DNA of 64,000 bases, from NCBI GenBank assembly GCA_003660235.1, contig QGON01000054.1, positions 31,989-95,988 of the forward strand, in the 5' to 3' direction. The notes beneath the pieces were generated by a model. It did not search any database. It saw only the letters and a list, made by a program, of their open reading frames with translations, and was not told where the DNA came from. The stretch is from a bacterium endosymbiont of Escarpia laminata. GTDB lineage: Bacteria; Pseudomonadota; Gammaproteobacteria; Chromatiales; Chromatiaceae. Positions 29,704 through 38,190 of the stretch are shown in pieces (the stretch's first letter is position 1; each line of letters opens with the position of its first letter). Position numbers and translations under genes: made by a program.

Positions 29704-31735
29704 GGTGGTGTAACTCCTGTTGTTTATGGGCGATCAGCTCCTCGTCACAGGTTGGGCAGAACTCGTGTTCGCCGCTGAGATAACCGTGCTTCGGACAGAT
29801 CGAAAAGGTCGGGGTGATGGTGATATAGGGCAGACGGAATCGCTCCAGTGAGCGTTTGACCAGACGCCGGCAGGCCTCGGTAGAGCTGATGCGCTCATTC
29901 ATATAGAGGTGCAGCACGGTGCCGCCCGTGTACTTCTGTTGCAGTGGCTCCTGGCGCGCCAGAGCCTCGAAGGGGTCGTCGGTAAATCCTACCGGCAGCT
30001 GTGAGGAGTTGGTGTAGTAGGGTTTCTCCAGCGTGCCTGCCTGGAGAATCCCGGGCCAACGCTTGCGATCCTCCCTGGCGAAGCGGTAGGTAGTGCCCTC
30101 TGCAGGCGTCGCCTCCAGGTTGTACATGTTGCCGGTCTGTTCCTGGAACTCGACCATGCGCTCGCGGATATGGTCGAGGAAGCGGATCGCCAGGGCGCTA
30201 CCCGCTTCATCGGTGATGTCCTGCTCATCCGCAGTGAAGTTGCGGATCATCTCGTTGATGCCGTTGACGCCGATAGTGGAGAAGTGGTTGCGCAGGGTGC
30301 CGAGATAGCGTTTGGTATAGGGGAAGAGTCCCGCATCCATATGGCGCTGGATCACCTTGCGTTTGATCTCCAGACTGGTGCGGGCGAGGCGCAGCAGTTC
30401 GTCGAGCCGTTGCATCAGTGCGGCCTCATTCCCTTGGTAGAGGTACCCCAGGCGGGCACAGTTGATGGTCACCACCCCCAGCGAGCCGGTCTGTTCTGCG
30501 GATCCGAACAGGCCGTTACCGCGTTTCAGCAGTTCCCTCAGGTCGAGCTGCAGGCGGCAGCACATGGAGCGCACCATATTCGGCTTGAGTTCGGAATTGA
30601 GGAAATTCTGAAAATAGGGCAGGCCATACTTGGCGGTCATGGCGAAGAGCCGCTCGGCATTTTCGCTCTCCCAGGGGAAGTCCGGGGTGATGTTGTAGGT
30701 GGGGATGGGAAAGGTGAAGACCCGGCCCTTGGTATCGCCTTCGGTCATTATCTCGATATAGGCGCGGTTGATGAGATCCATCTCATGCTGCAGTTCGCCG
30801 TAGGTGAATGCCATCTCTTCACCGGCAATCACCGGCACCTGCTCGCGCAGATCCTCCGGGCAGACCCAGTCGAAGGTCAGGTTGGTAAAAGGGGTCTGGG
30901 TGCCCCAGCGTGAGGGCACGTTGAGGTTGTAGATCAACTCCTGGATGTATTGGCGGACCTGCTCGTAACTCAGGCGGTCCTGACGCACGTAGGGGGCCAT
31001 GTAGGTGTCGAAGGAGCTGAAGGCCTGGGCGCCGGCCCACTCGTTCTGCAATGTGCCGAGGAAGTTGACGATCTGCCCCACGGCGGAGGACATGTGCTTG
31101 GGCGGTCCCGACTCCACCTTTCCCGGCACCCCGTTGAGCCCTTCATGCAGCAGGGTGCGCAGGGACCACCCGGCGCAGTAACCGGCGAGCATGTCCAGAT
31201 CATGGATGTGGATGTCGCCGACCCGGTGAGCCTCCCCCACTTCGGGAGGATAGACATGGCTCAGCCAGTAGTTGGCGAGCATCTTGCCTGAGGTGTTGAG
31301 AATCAGTCCGCCCAGGGAGTAGCCCTGGGCGGCGTTGGCACTCACCCGCCAGTCGGCCCGCTCAAGATATTCATTGACTGAAGTGGAGACATCCACCAGG
31401 GTGCGGCGATCCTGGCGCAGCTTTTTGTGCTGTTCGCGATAGACGATGTAGGCACGGGCGGTTTGCAGATGGTTGGCGCTGATCAGCACCTGCTCGACGA
31501 TATCCTGGATACGCTCGATATCAGGGATCTGGTGTCGATAACCCGTGTGGGCCAGCACCTTCACTACCTGGGCGGTGAGTAGTTGGGCCTCAGACTCATC
31601 GAGTTCTCCTGTGGCCTGGCCTGCCTGCAGGATTGCGGTCCTGATCTTGGCGGCGTCGAATGCTGTTTGTGACCCATCCCGCTTTTCTACCTTGATGGGT
31701 AGAAATAGCGGCGTTTTTTCAAGTTTGACGGACAT
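29687..31735 (-). CDS. nrdD: Anaerobic ribonucleoside-triphosphate reductase, large part without the glycyl-radical domain
   Basis: This 682-residue protein has an N-terminal ATP-cone (about residues 14-100), a ten-stranded barrel region (VGDIHIHDLDM, NVPSRWGTQTPFTNLTFDW, SMCCRLQLD), and the C-terminal zinc region (CPKHGYLSGEHEFCPTCDEE). It ends shortly after the zinc region, before the RVxGY radical site that normally closes NrdD; that site is encoded in the overlapping small ORF. It would make dNTPs without oxygen. An FNR-like box and a -10 TATAAT (31757-31762, minus) lie upstream. Confidence 0.94.
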   Translation of the reverse strand: MSVKLEKTPLFLPIKVEKRDGSQTAFDAAKIRTAILQAGQATGELDESEAQLLTAQVVKVLAHTGYRHQIPDIERIQDIVEQVLISANHLQTARAYIVYREQHKKLRQDRRTLVDVSTSVNEYLERADWRVSANAAQGYSLGGLILNTSGKMLANYWLSHVYPPEVGEAHRVGDIHIHDLDMLAGYCAGWSLRTLLHEGLNGVPGKVESGPPKHMSSAVGQIVNFLGTLQNEWAGAQAFSSFDTYMAPYVRQDRLSYEQVRQYIQELIYNLNVPSRWGTQTPFTNLTFDWVCPEDLREQVPVIAGEEMAFTYGELQHEMDLINRAYIEIMTEGDTKGRVFTFPIPTYNITPDFPWESENAERLFAMTAKYGLPYFQNFLNSELKPNMVRSMCCRLQLDLRELLKRGNGLFGSAEQTGSLGVVTINCARLGYLYQGNEAALMQRLDELLRLARTSLEIKRKVIQRHMDAGLFPYTKRYLGTLRNHFSTIGVNGINEMIRNFTADEQDITDEAGSALAIRFLDHIRERMVEFQEQTGNMYNLEATPAEGTTYRFAREDRKRWPGILQAGTLEKPYYTNSSQLPVGFTDDPFEALARQEPLQQKYTGGTVLHLYMNERISSTEACRRLVKRSLERFRLPYITITPTFSICPKHGYLSGEHEFCPTCDEELIAHKQQELHHHASCH

Positions 31736-31825
31736 CTCGATCCTCCTGTTATTGCCATTATAGATGCGTCATCTTGTAGTGTGGCGCTATGCTATACACA
31801 ATATGTTGTGGTTTTGTTGTTTTGT

Positions 31826-31839
31826 TTGACCCAGATCAA
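31826..31839 (-). promoter_or_regulatory. FNR-like box upstream of nrdD
   Basis: TTGACCCAGATCAA matches the FNR consensus TTGAT-N4-ATCAA at nine of ten positions. Its centre is about 97 bp before the nrdD ATG and about 70 bp upstream of a minus-strand TATAAT. It could also act on the divergent HDOD gene. Confidence 0.65.
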
Positions 31840-31950
31840 TAGTTTTGGGGAAAGACGGATTTTGCTCGGATCAGGGCGAGACAAGGCTAAATATTTGGCA
31901 AAGTTGGCCGCTAACCTTTGCACTGTCGTGATCCCCAAAATTGAATACCA

Positions 31951-32871
31951 ATGTCCAAATCTGTTTTTACACTGTCAGACGGCGCCGTCTTTGTTCCCGA
32001 GCCATCGAAAGAAGCGCTGGAGCAGGAAGCGGCCGAAAAATTCTCCATCAACGACTTTGTTAAGGAATTGGGTGAAGACCTGGTCGCCAACCGGTTGTCG
32101 CTGCCCACGCTGCCAGCCCTCTCTATCGAGGCGCTGTTGGTGATCAACGATGTGGACAGCTCGGCGAAAGATCTGACGAATGTGATCGAGAAGGATGCTG
32201 CCATCACCGCCCGCCTGATCCGCTACGCCAATTGTCCGCTCTATCGGGGGCGGGATCCCATCAAGGCGATCAAACTGGCGGTCACCCGCATCGGCTTTCA
32301 GAAGGTAAAAAACGCCATCTACGCGGTGTCAATGAAGGAGGTTTTCTCCACCCACATCACTACAATTCAAAAGCGCATGGAAGTGCTCTGGGCTCACTCG
32401 GTAAAGGTCGGTGCCTTGGCCTCGACACTGGCGAAGGAGCGGCCGGGTCTTGAACCCGAGGTGGCGCTGGTGGCGGGATTGACCCACGATGTGGGCAAGA
32501 TCCCGTTGCTGATCAAGGCGACGAAACATGAAGAGCTGGCGGAGAACCCTGCCTATCTGGATAAAGTTCTGCGCAAGGTGCACCCTGGACTGGGTGGCAA
32601 AATCCTGAAATTCTGGAAATTCGACCCGCAACTGGTGGCGGTGGCAGCGGAGCATGATAATCTGCTGCGCAACCCGGGGGATGCGCCGGTGGACTATGTG
32701 GATTTGGTGCAGGTAGCCAATATCCTGGCCTATGAAGGTTCAACGCACCCGATGGCGACGGTGGACCGGAGCCGCATCCCTGCCTTCGCCCGGCTGGGCT
32801 TTAGATACGATGCAGAGGGGCAGGCGGAGACAGAAGCCCATGCCGACGGGGTCGAGGCGGTGTTCTTTTAG
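31951..32871 (+). CDS. HDOD domain protein
   Basis: This 306-residue protein has an HDOD domain from about residue 45 to 270, with the typical LPTLPALSIEALLVINDVDSS opening, TARLIRYANCPLYRG, and an LTHDVGKIP segment that keeps the His-Asp pair. HDOD proteins act in signalling and are related to HD-GYP phosphodiesterases, but most lack the full metal site, so no enzyme activity is claimed. It is transcribed divergently from nrdD, sharing a 215-bp promoter region with the FNR-like box. Confidence 0.85.
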   Translation: MSKSVFTLSDGAVFVPEPSKEALEQEAAEKFSINDFVKELGEDLVANRLSLPTLPALSIEALLVINDVDSSAKDLTNVIEKDAAITARLIRYANCPLYRGRDPIKAIKLAVTRIGFQKVKNAIYAVSMKEVFSTHITTIQKRMEVLWAHSVKVGALASTLAKERPGLEPEVALVAGLTHDVGKIPLLIKATKHEELAENPAYLDKVLRKVHPGLGGKILKFWKFDPQLVAVAAEHDNLLRNPGDAPVDYVDLVQVANILAYEGSTHPMATVDRSRIPAFARLGFRYDAEGQAETEAHADGVEAVFF

Positions 32872-32887
32872 CCGGTTTGGGATGTAG

Positions 32888-32913
32888 GCCCGATCAAGCG
32901 TAACGGATCGGGC
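32888..32913. repeat. REP-like palindrome (AAGCG-core family)
   Basis: Arms GCCCGATC/GATCGGGC around core AAGCGTAACG lie between the convergent HDOD and trpB genes. It differs from the copy at 22490-22515 only in the core. Confidence 0.8.
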
Positions 32914-32934
32914 AAACTCCGACCCCTCATACCC

Positions 32935-34158
32935 CTACAGCAGATTGCTCACCCCGTATTCACTGCCGTAGAGTTCGGTGATGAAGTCGATATCCTTGTC
33001 GCCCCGGCCGGATAGATTCATCAGAATGGTTCCCTTCTCCCCTTCCTGCGCCATTTTTATTGCGTAGGCAACGGCGTGGGCGGACTCCACCGCAGGGATA
33101 ATGCCCTCCACCCGGGAGAGTTCGAAAAAGGCGTCGATCGCCTCTTTGTCGTTGATGGTTTTGTACTCCACCCGCTCGATATCTTTCAGATAGCTATGTT
33201 GCGGGCCGACGGAGGGATAATCCAGTCCGCTGGCAACTGAATAGACCTCCTGTGGTTCTCCTGCGGCGTCCTGGAGCATGTAGGATTTGAAACCGTGCAT
33301 GATGCCGGGTTGACCCTTGGTCAGGGTGGCGGCATGTTCGCCGTCCTGATTGAGGTCGCGACCAGCGGGCTCTACGCCAAACATGCGCACCGAGGCGTCA
33401 TCGAGAAAGGCAGCAAACAGCCCCAGCGCATTGGAGCCGCCGCCGACGCAGGCAACCAGGTTGTTGGGGTTACCGCCGGTCATCTCCTGAAACTGCACCT
33501 TTGCCTCGTTGCCGACGATGGACTGAAAGTCCCGCACCATCATGGGGAAAGGGTGGGGGCCGACCACTGAACCGATGGCGTAAAATTGCGTGACCGGATC
33601 TTTGACATACCCTTCAAAGGCAGCATCCACCGCCTCTTTCAGCGTCCTTCTGCCATGGGTGGCCGGGATAACCTTGGCGCCGAGGATCTCCATGCGTACC
33701 ACGTTCGGGTGCTCTTTTTTGATATCGACCTCGCCCATGTAGATATCGCATTCAAGTCCCAACAGCGCGGCGGCGGTGGCCAGCGCCACCCCGTGTTGTC
33801 CCGCACCTGTCTCGGCGATCAGCTTCTTTTTGCCCATCCGTTTGGCGAGCAGCGCCTCTCCGAGACAGTGATTGATTTTGTGTGCGCCGGTATGGTTGAG
33901 ATCCTCCCGCTTCATATAGATATCAGCACCATATTTCGCCGACAGGCTCTTCGCGTGGAAGATCGGACTGGGGCGTCCGACATAGTGTTCGTAGAGGTCT
34001 GCCAGCTCGGCCAGAAAATCATCGTCCTGGGTGATTTGTAGATAGGCGCTGGTGATTTCGTCGATGATCTGCTGCAGCTGCTCGGGTATAAAGCTGCCGC
34101 CATACTCTCCAAAAAATCCCGATTCGTTGGGAAGTGTATGTTTGAAAGTATTCTTCAC
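32935..34158 (-). CDS. trpB: Tryptophan synthase beta chain
   Basis: This 407-residue PLP enzyme condenses indole and serine to tryptophan. The PLP lysine lies in [17 protein letters not shown], with the gatekeeper AETGAGQHG and the glycine-rich phosphate-binding [11 protein letters not shown]. Length and N terminus ([15 protein letters not shown]) fit the TrpB1 type that pairs with TrpA. No trpA or other trp gene is adjacent, which is unusual, so trpA must be elsewhere. Confidence 0.96.
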   Translation of the reverse strand: MKNTFKHTLPNESGFFGEYGGSFIPEQLQQIIDEITSAYLQITQDDDFLAELADLYEHYVGRPSPIFHAKSLSAKYGADIYMKREDLNHTGAHKINHCLGEALLAKRMGKKKLIAETGAGQHGVALATAAALLGLECDIYMGEVDIKKEHPNVVRMEILGAKVIPATHGRRTLKEAVDAAFEGYVKDPVTQFYAIGSVVGPHPFPMMVRDFQSIVGNEAKVQFQEMTGGNPNNLVACVGGGSNALGLFAAFLDDASVRMFGVEPAGRDLNQDGEHAATLTKGQPGIMHGFKSYMLQDAAGEPQEVYSVASGLDYPSVGPQHSYLKDIERVEYKTINDKEAIDAFFELSRVEGIIPAVESAHAVAYAIKMAQEGEKGTILMNLSGRGDKDIDFITELYGSEYGVSNLL

Positions 34159-34295
34159 AAAACCTCTCCTTACTGTTTTAGCTGCGCCGTGTGGATCTGA
34201 TTCATCGATGATACAACTTTGGTCAATGATTCACCCTGTGATTTATTAATGGAGACTATTTGGAGATGCAGGGCCGAATAGGGAGTTTCTGATAC

Positions 34296-34487
34296 TCAGC
34301 AATCATCGTCTCTCTGGGCGCTTAAGCTTATCTCCTCCCCATCGATGGCCACCAACAGAGTGATCGGGCGGCAGCAGACACTGCAATCCTCAATATATTG
34401 CTGCTGGTCGAGGCTGCAATCGATTTGCACCTCAATCATTTCACCGCAGTAGGGGCAGCCGATCTGGCGGGCTTCAAGGGCGAGCAT
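34296..34487 (-). CDS. CPXCG-motif cysteine-rich protein
   Basis: This 63-residue protein has the pattern IGCPYCGEMIEVQID followed by IEDCSVCCRPITL, four cysteines that likely bind zinc as a small ribbon. Members of this family are of unknown function and common in gammaproteobacteria. It is 9 bp downstream of the next upstream minus-strand gene, so probably in the same transcript. Confidence 0.8.
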   Translation of the reverse strand: MLALEARQIGCPYCGEMIEVQIDCSLDQQQYIEDCSVCCRPITLLVAIDGEEISLSAQRDDDC

Positions 34488-34496
34488 TTTGCTTTG

Positions 34497-34910
34497 CTAC
34501 TCTCGGCTGGCTGCGGCTTTTCCTGCACGGAAGGCTTCGCGCAAGGCTGCTTTTAGTGACGGATGTTGGGCGACATCCTCTCCCTCGAAGTGGTGCTCGA
34601 TGATGGCGTCCAGGATGGAGAGGTCGTTCTCTTCATGCCAGCGTTTTTCAAAGCCGATGAAATCGAACTCAGTCCCGGAGAGATAGTCGGCGGCAAAACC
34701 TGTGGGGTTGCTGAATTCGATTGGGTGGGATTCCATCACCTCGTAGAGATAGGAGTAGCTGTCGATGCCGTTGGTTCTGGCCAGCAGCGGGCGGAGAGTG
34801 TCTTGGAAGTCGCCCCCCCTTATCAGTTCATCAAGATTGATGCTGGCCGATGGAGTGTGAGTTTCACCTTTGAAGGAGAATGTGATGTGGACGCTGATGC
34901 GGTTATCCAA
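34497..34910 (-). CDS. Conserved hypothetical protein, 137 aa
   Basis: The product is acidic and probably cytoplasmic, with no signal or membrane segment; I do not recognise its family. The longer frame to 35093 overlaps the DUF2835 gene in another frame, so I place the start at a TTG (34910) with GAGGG about 8 bases upstream and 22 bp after the DUF2835 stop. Segments such as FDFIGFEKRWHEENDLSILD look like real protein. Confidence 0.6.
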   Translation of the reverse strand: MDNRISVHITFSFKGETHTPSASINLDELIRGGDFQDTLRPLLARTNGIDSYSYLYEVMESHPIEFSNPTGFAADYLSGTEFDFIGFEKRWHEENDLSILDAIIEHHFEGEDVAQHPSLKAALREAFRAGKAAASRE

Positions 34911-34932
34911 TGAGGTGCCCTCCGTGATTAAA

Positions 34933-35160
34933 TCAGTTGCTGAGTCGATCGAGCCGTTGCAGGCGGTTGTTGTCATCGATGAGCAGTTCAAAACGGCCCT
35001 GTATACCACTCTTGGTGACAAAAGGCCGGAGTGCGTTGGCGGGAAACTCGATCCGGCGGCCATCTTCTGCAACCACCGAGACATTTTTGACATGTCCCTG
35101 GTAGTGGCTCAGGTAGCGGTCGGCGGTGAGGTTCAAAAAGAAACGAATACGGTCTGACAT
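34933..35160 (-). CDS. DUF2835 family protein
   Basis: This 75-residue protein matches DUF2835 as I recall it: an N-terminal RIRFFLNLTADRYLSHYQG, then VVAEDGRRIEFPANALRPFV and a GRFELLIDDNN end. Function is unknown. It follows trmN6 by 9 bp on the same strand, so it is likely cotranscribed. Confidence 0.75.
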   Translation of the reverse strand: MSDRIRFFLNLTADRYLSHYQGHVKNVSVVAEDGRRIEFPANALRPFVTKSGIQGRFELLIDDNNRLQRLDRLSN

Positions 35161-35169
35161 GGAACAAAC

Positions 35170-35886
35170 TCAGTTCTGTTGAGAGAACCTTAGCAGAAAA
35201 GGGGAAAGATAGTGTTTGCTCTCCTGTGAGTAGATCCGATCCGACTGGTAGAGGGTCATTAGTCTGGCACTGCAGGGTTGTTGTTGAGGGCAGAAGGTCA
35301 ACGCGGAAACCTTTGCCTGATTGTGGCTGTAGCCGCGAAAATCGGTTTGTTCGATAAGGTGCAGGCCGTGTTCCAGCGCCATCCCGGCAAACCCTGTAGC
35401 TGCATGGCTTGGCAGGAGCAGATAGAAGTGTCCGCTGTCTGCGAGCAGTCTATCCACGCTGGCTAGCAGATCAGGAAATGGCAGCAGATCTGTGTGGCGG
35501 GCCTGCCTTTTGAGAGGGTCTGAAGTTTTGCTGTGGTTATGAAAGAAGGGTGGATTGCTGATAATGAGATCATAGCGGTCCGGGGTGTTGACCGAGAAGT
35601 GCTGGATGGGGCAGTGAACGGCTTCCATCCGGCCATTCCAGGGGCTGTTGTGGAAGTTGAATTGGGCTTCATCAAAAGCCGCTTCAGTCAGCTCAACTCC
35701 AGTGATGTGGAAGGCGCCAAGCTGAGCGGCCATCAAGGCCAGTAAACCGGTGCCGGTACCGATATCCAAGACCTGCTCGCCTCCTTTGACTGGCGCCATG
35801 GCACCGAAAAGCGTGGCGTCGGTACAGACCTTCATGGCCGACTTTTCCTGGCGCACGGAAAACTGTTGAAAGCGAAAGGTCGACAT
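35170..35886 (-). CDS. trmN6: tRNA1(Val) (adenine-37-N6)-methyltransferase
   Basis: This 238-residue SAM methyltransferase has the Rossmann motif VLDIGTGTGLLALMAAQL and the N6-adenine catalytic motif ISNPPFF. The N terminus FRFQQFSVRQEKSAMKVCTD is typical of the YfiC/TrmN6 group, which methylates A37 of tRNA1-Val. The homologous HemK and RlmF groups have different N termini. It starts 37 bp after the sucD stop on the same strand. Confidence 0.88.
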   Translation of the reverse strand: MSTFRFQQFSVRQEKSAMKVCTDATLFGAMAPVKGGEQVLDIGTGTGLLALMAAQLGAFHITGVELTEAAFDEAQFNFHNSPWNGRMEAVHCPIQHFSVNTPDRYDLIISNPPFFHNHSKTSDPLKRQARHTDLLPFPDLLASVDRLLADSGHFYLLLPSHAATGFAGMALEHGLHLIEQTDFRGYSHNQAKVSALTFCPQQQPCSARLMTLYQSDRIYSQESKHYLSPFLLRFSQQN

Positions 35887-35922
35887 TTTCAGGGGCCGGC
35901 AGGGAATTAACTGGTAGTGAAT

Positions 35923-36792
35923 CTAACCCAACAATTCCGCCATACGCTTGCCCATTTCAGCAGGGGAGCGGACCACATGGGCGCCAGCGCCCTCCAATGC
36001 CTCGAACTTGGCTTCGGCGGTACCCTTGCCGCCACTGATGATGGCTCCCGCATGACCCATGCGTTTGCCGGGGGGTGCGGTGACACCGGCTATGTAGGCG
36101 ACCACCGGTTTGGAGACGTGTGCTTTGATGTAGTCGGCGGCCTCCTCCTCGGCGGAACCGCCGATTTCGCCCACCATGATGATGCCCTCGGTTTGCTCAT
36201 CCTTCTCGAACAGTTCCAGGCAGTCGATGAAGCTGGTGCCGTTGATGGGGTCGCCTCCCAGTCCGACGCAGGTGCTCTGGCCCAGGCCCGTCTGGGTGGT
36301 CTGGTGAACCGCTTCGTAGGTCAAAGTGCCAGAGCGGGACATGACGCCAATCTTGCCGGGCTGATGGATCATGCCGGGCATGATGCCGATCTTGCACTCA
36401 CCGGGGGTGATGATGCCGGGACAGTTGGGACCGATGAGGCGGGAGCCGGTGGATTTCAGCGCCTGCTTTACCTTCAGCATATCCAGTACCGGGATGCCCT
36501 CGGTGATGCAGGCGATGATCTTGATACCGGCATCGGCTGCTTCCAGGATCGCATCGGCGGCGAAGGGTGGCGGCACATAGATCATGGTGGCGTCGGCGCC
36601 GGTCTCGGCGACAGCGTCATGCACGGTATTGAATACCGGGCGATTCAGGTGGGATTGACCGCCCTTGCCTGGGGTCACGCCGCCAACCAGTCGGGTGCCG
36701 TAGGCGATAGCCTGTTCGGAGTGGAAGGTGCCTTGTTTGCCGGTGAAGCCCTGGCAGATGACCTTGGTGTTCTTGTCTACGAGTATGCTCAT
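35923..36792 (-). CDS. sucD: Succinyl-CoA synthetase alpha subunit
   Basis: This 289-residue subunit interconverts succinyl-CoA and succinate with nucleotide formation. It has the CoA-binding [20 protein letters not shown], the segment [19 protein letters not shown], and the phosphorylated histidine in the GHAGAIISG motif. It is downstream of sucC, separated by a heptamer-repeat pair. Its place after the ferredoxin oxidoreductase genes suggests use in both oxidative and reductive TCA directions. Confidence 0.97.
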   Translation of the reverse strand: MSILVDKNTKVICQGFTGKQGTFHSEQAIAYGTRLVGGVTPGKGGQSHLNRPVFNTVHDAVAETGADATMIYVPPPFAADAILEAADAGIKIIACITEGIPVLDMLKVKQALKSTGSRLIGPNCPGIITPGECKIGIMPGMIHQPGKIGVMSRSGTLTYEAVHQTTQTGLGQSTCVGLGGDPINGTSFIDCLELFEKDEQTEGIIMVGEIGGSAEEEAADYIKAHVSKPVVAYIAGVTAPPGKRMGHAGAIISGGKGTAEAKFEALEGAGAHVVRSPAEMGKRMAELLG

Positions 36793-36802
36793 ATATTATT
36801 TT

Positions 36803-36936
36803 AGGTGAAAGGTTAAAGGTTAAAGGTCAAAGGGGATTAAACCCCTGTGCTTTTTCTCTTCTCTTCCGCCTACCTCTGTAATCTTGAAGATAGTAAAAGA
36901 TTAAAACCTTTTACCTTTAACCCTTGGCCTTTAGCC
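36803..36936. repeat. Inverted pair of heptamer arrays between sucC and sucD
   Basis: Heptamers AGGTGAAAGGTTAAAGGTTA at 36803-36833 and inverted TTTTACCTTTAACCCTTGGC at 36909-36936 enclose about 75 bp of unrelated sequence, so the transcript can fold into a long imperfect hairpin between the two subunit genes. Confidence 0.75.
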
Positions 36937-38097
36937 TCAAGCAGCGGCTGCGACAGCCTTTTTGGCGGCTTCGGTGAAGTCGGCGGCGGTGATGAAATCG
37001 AGTCCGCTCTCCTCCAGCATCTTCAGCCCCTGCTCGGCATTGGTGCCTTCCAAACGCACCACAACCGGCACCTGCACGCCGACATTCTTAGCGGCGGTGA
37101 TGACGCCCTCGGCGATCAGATCGCAACGCACGATGCCGCCGAAGATGTTGACCAGCACGGTCTTCACCTTGCTGTCGGAGAGGATCAGCTTGAAGGCCTC
37201 TGTGACCCGTTCGGCAGTGGCACCACCGCCCACGTCGAGGAAGTTGGCCGGGTCGCCACCGTGCAGTTTGACCATGTCCATGGTGGCCATCGCCAGACCT
37301 GCGCCGTTGACCATGCAGCCGATGCTGCCGTCGAGGGTGATGTAGTTGAGATCGTGCTTGGCAGCCGCTGCCTCCTTCTCATCCTCCTGGCTCGGGTCGC
37401 GCAGGGCAACGATATCCTGGTGCCGGTAGAGGGCGTTGCTGTCGATGTTGATCTTGGCGTCCAGCGCCATCAGGTCACCCTCGCCGGTGACGATCAGCGG
37501 GTTGATCTCGATCAGGCTGACATCCTTCTCCATGTAGAACCGGTAGAGGCCCATCATGATCTTGCTGAACTGTTTGATCTGGTCGCCTTCAAGTCCCAGG
37601 CCGAAGGCGAGATTGCGGCACTGATAGGGTTGCAGACCGGCGGCCGGGTCTATCACAGTGGTGAGAATCTTCTCCGGCGTCTCCTCAGCGACCTCTTCGA
37701 TGTTCATGCCACCTTCTGTAGAAGCCATGAAGGTAATGCGGGAACAGGCTCGATCCAGCAATGCGCCGAGGTAGAGTTCACGGGCGATATTGCTGCCCTG
37801 CTCCACCAACACCAGGTTCACCGGAAGCCCGTCGGGACCGGTCTGCTTGGTGACCAGGGTCATGCCGAGGATCTCCTCCGCAGCGGCTTCAACCTCATCC
37901 AGACTCTTGGCCAGTATCACGCCGCCCGCCTTGCCCCGGCCGCCGGTGTGGGCCTGGGCCTTGACCACCCAGATCCCGCCGCCAAGCGCCTGGGCTGCCG
38001 CCCGTGCATCACTCGGTGTAGAGACCGCCTTGCCCTCGGGGACAGGGATACCGTACTCGGAAAAGAGAGCCTTGGCCTGGTATTCGTGTAGATTCAT
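36937..38097 (-). CDS. sucC: Succinyl-CoA synthetase beta subunit
   Basis: This 386-residue subunit has the ATP-grasp domain ([20 protein letters not shown] start, [14 protein letters not shown]) and the C-terminal CoA-ligase domain with [13 protein letters not shown]. Length matches E. coli SucC (388). It pairs with sucD downstream. Confidence 0.97.
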   Translation of the reverse strand: MNLHEYQAKALFSEYGIPVPEGKAVSTPSDARAAAQALGGGIWVVKAQAHTGGRGKAGGVILAKSLDEVEAAAEEILGMTLVTKQTGPDGLPVNLVLVEQGSNIARELYLGALLDRACSRITFMASTEGGMNIEEVAEETPEKILTTVIDPAAGLQPYQCRNLAFGLGLEGDQIKQFSKIMMGLYRFYMEKDVSLIEINPLIVTGEGDLMALDAKINIDSNALYRHQDIVALRDPSQEDEKEAAAAKHDLNYITLDGSIGCMVNGAGLAMATMDMVKLHGGDPANFLDVGGGATAERVTEAFKLILSDSKVKTVLVNIFGGIVRCDLIAEGVITAAKNVGVQVPVVVRLEGTNAEQGLKMLEESGLDFITAADFTEAAKKAVAAAA

Positions 38098-38112
38098 CTG
38101 TTTTCCTTCGGA

Positions 38113-38190
38113 AAAGGTTACAGGCTACAGGTGACAGGTAACAGGTTGCAGGCTTTTAGCCCACCACCTGTAACCTGCAACCTGTAACCT
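38113..38190. repeat. Inverted CAGGTNA heptamer arrays between the giant PFOR-like gene and sucC
   Basis: A variant heptamer (GGTTACA, GGCTACA, GGTGACA, GGTAACA, GGTTGCA) runs from 38116 to 38152, and an inverted run (CCTGTAACCTGCAACCTGTA) from 38167 to 38188. The arms can pair into a strong stem directly at the 3' end of the 1505-aa gene. Confidence 0.75.

Noticed and set aside
34910..35093. Upstream extension of the 137-aa hypothetical gene to 35093
   Set aside because: It would overlap most of the DUF2835 gene in another frame, and the extra residues look like a shadow of that gene.
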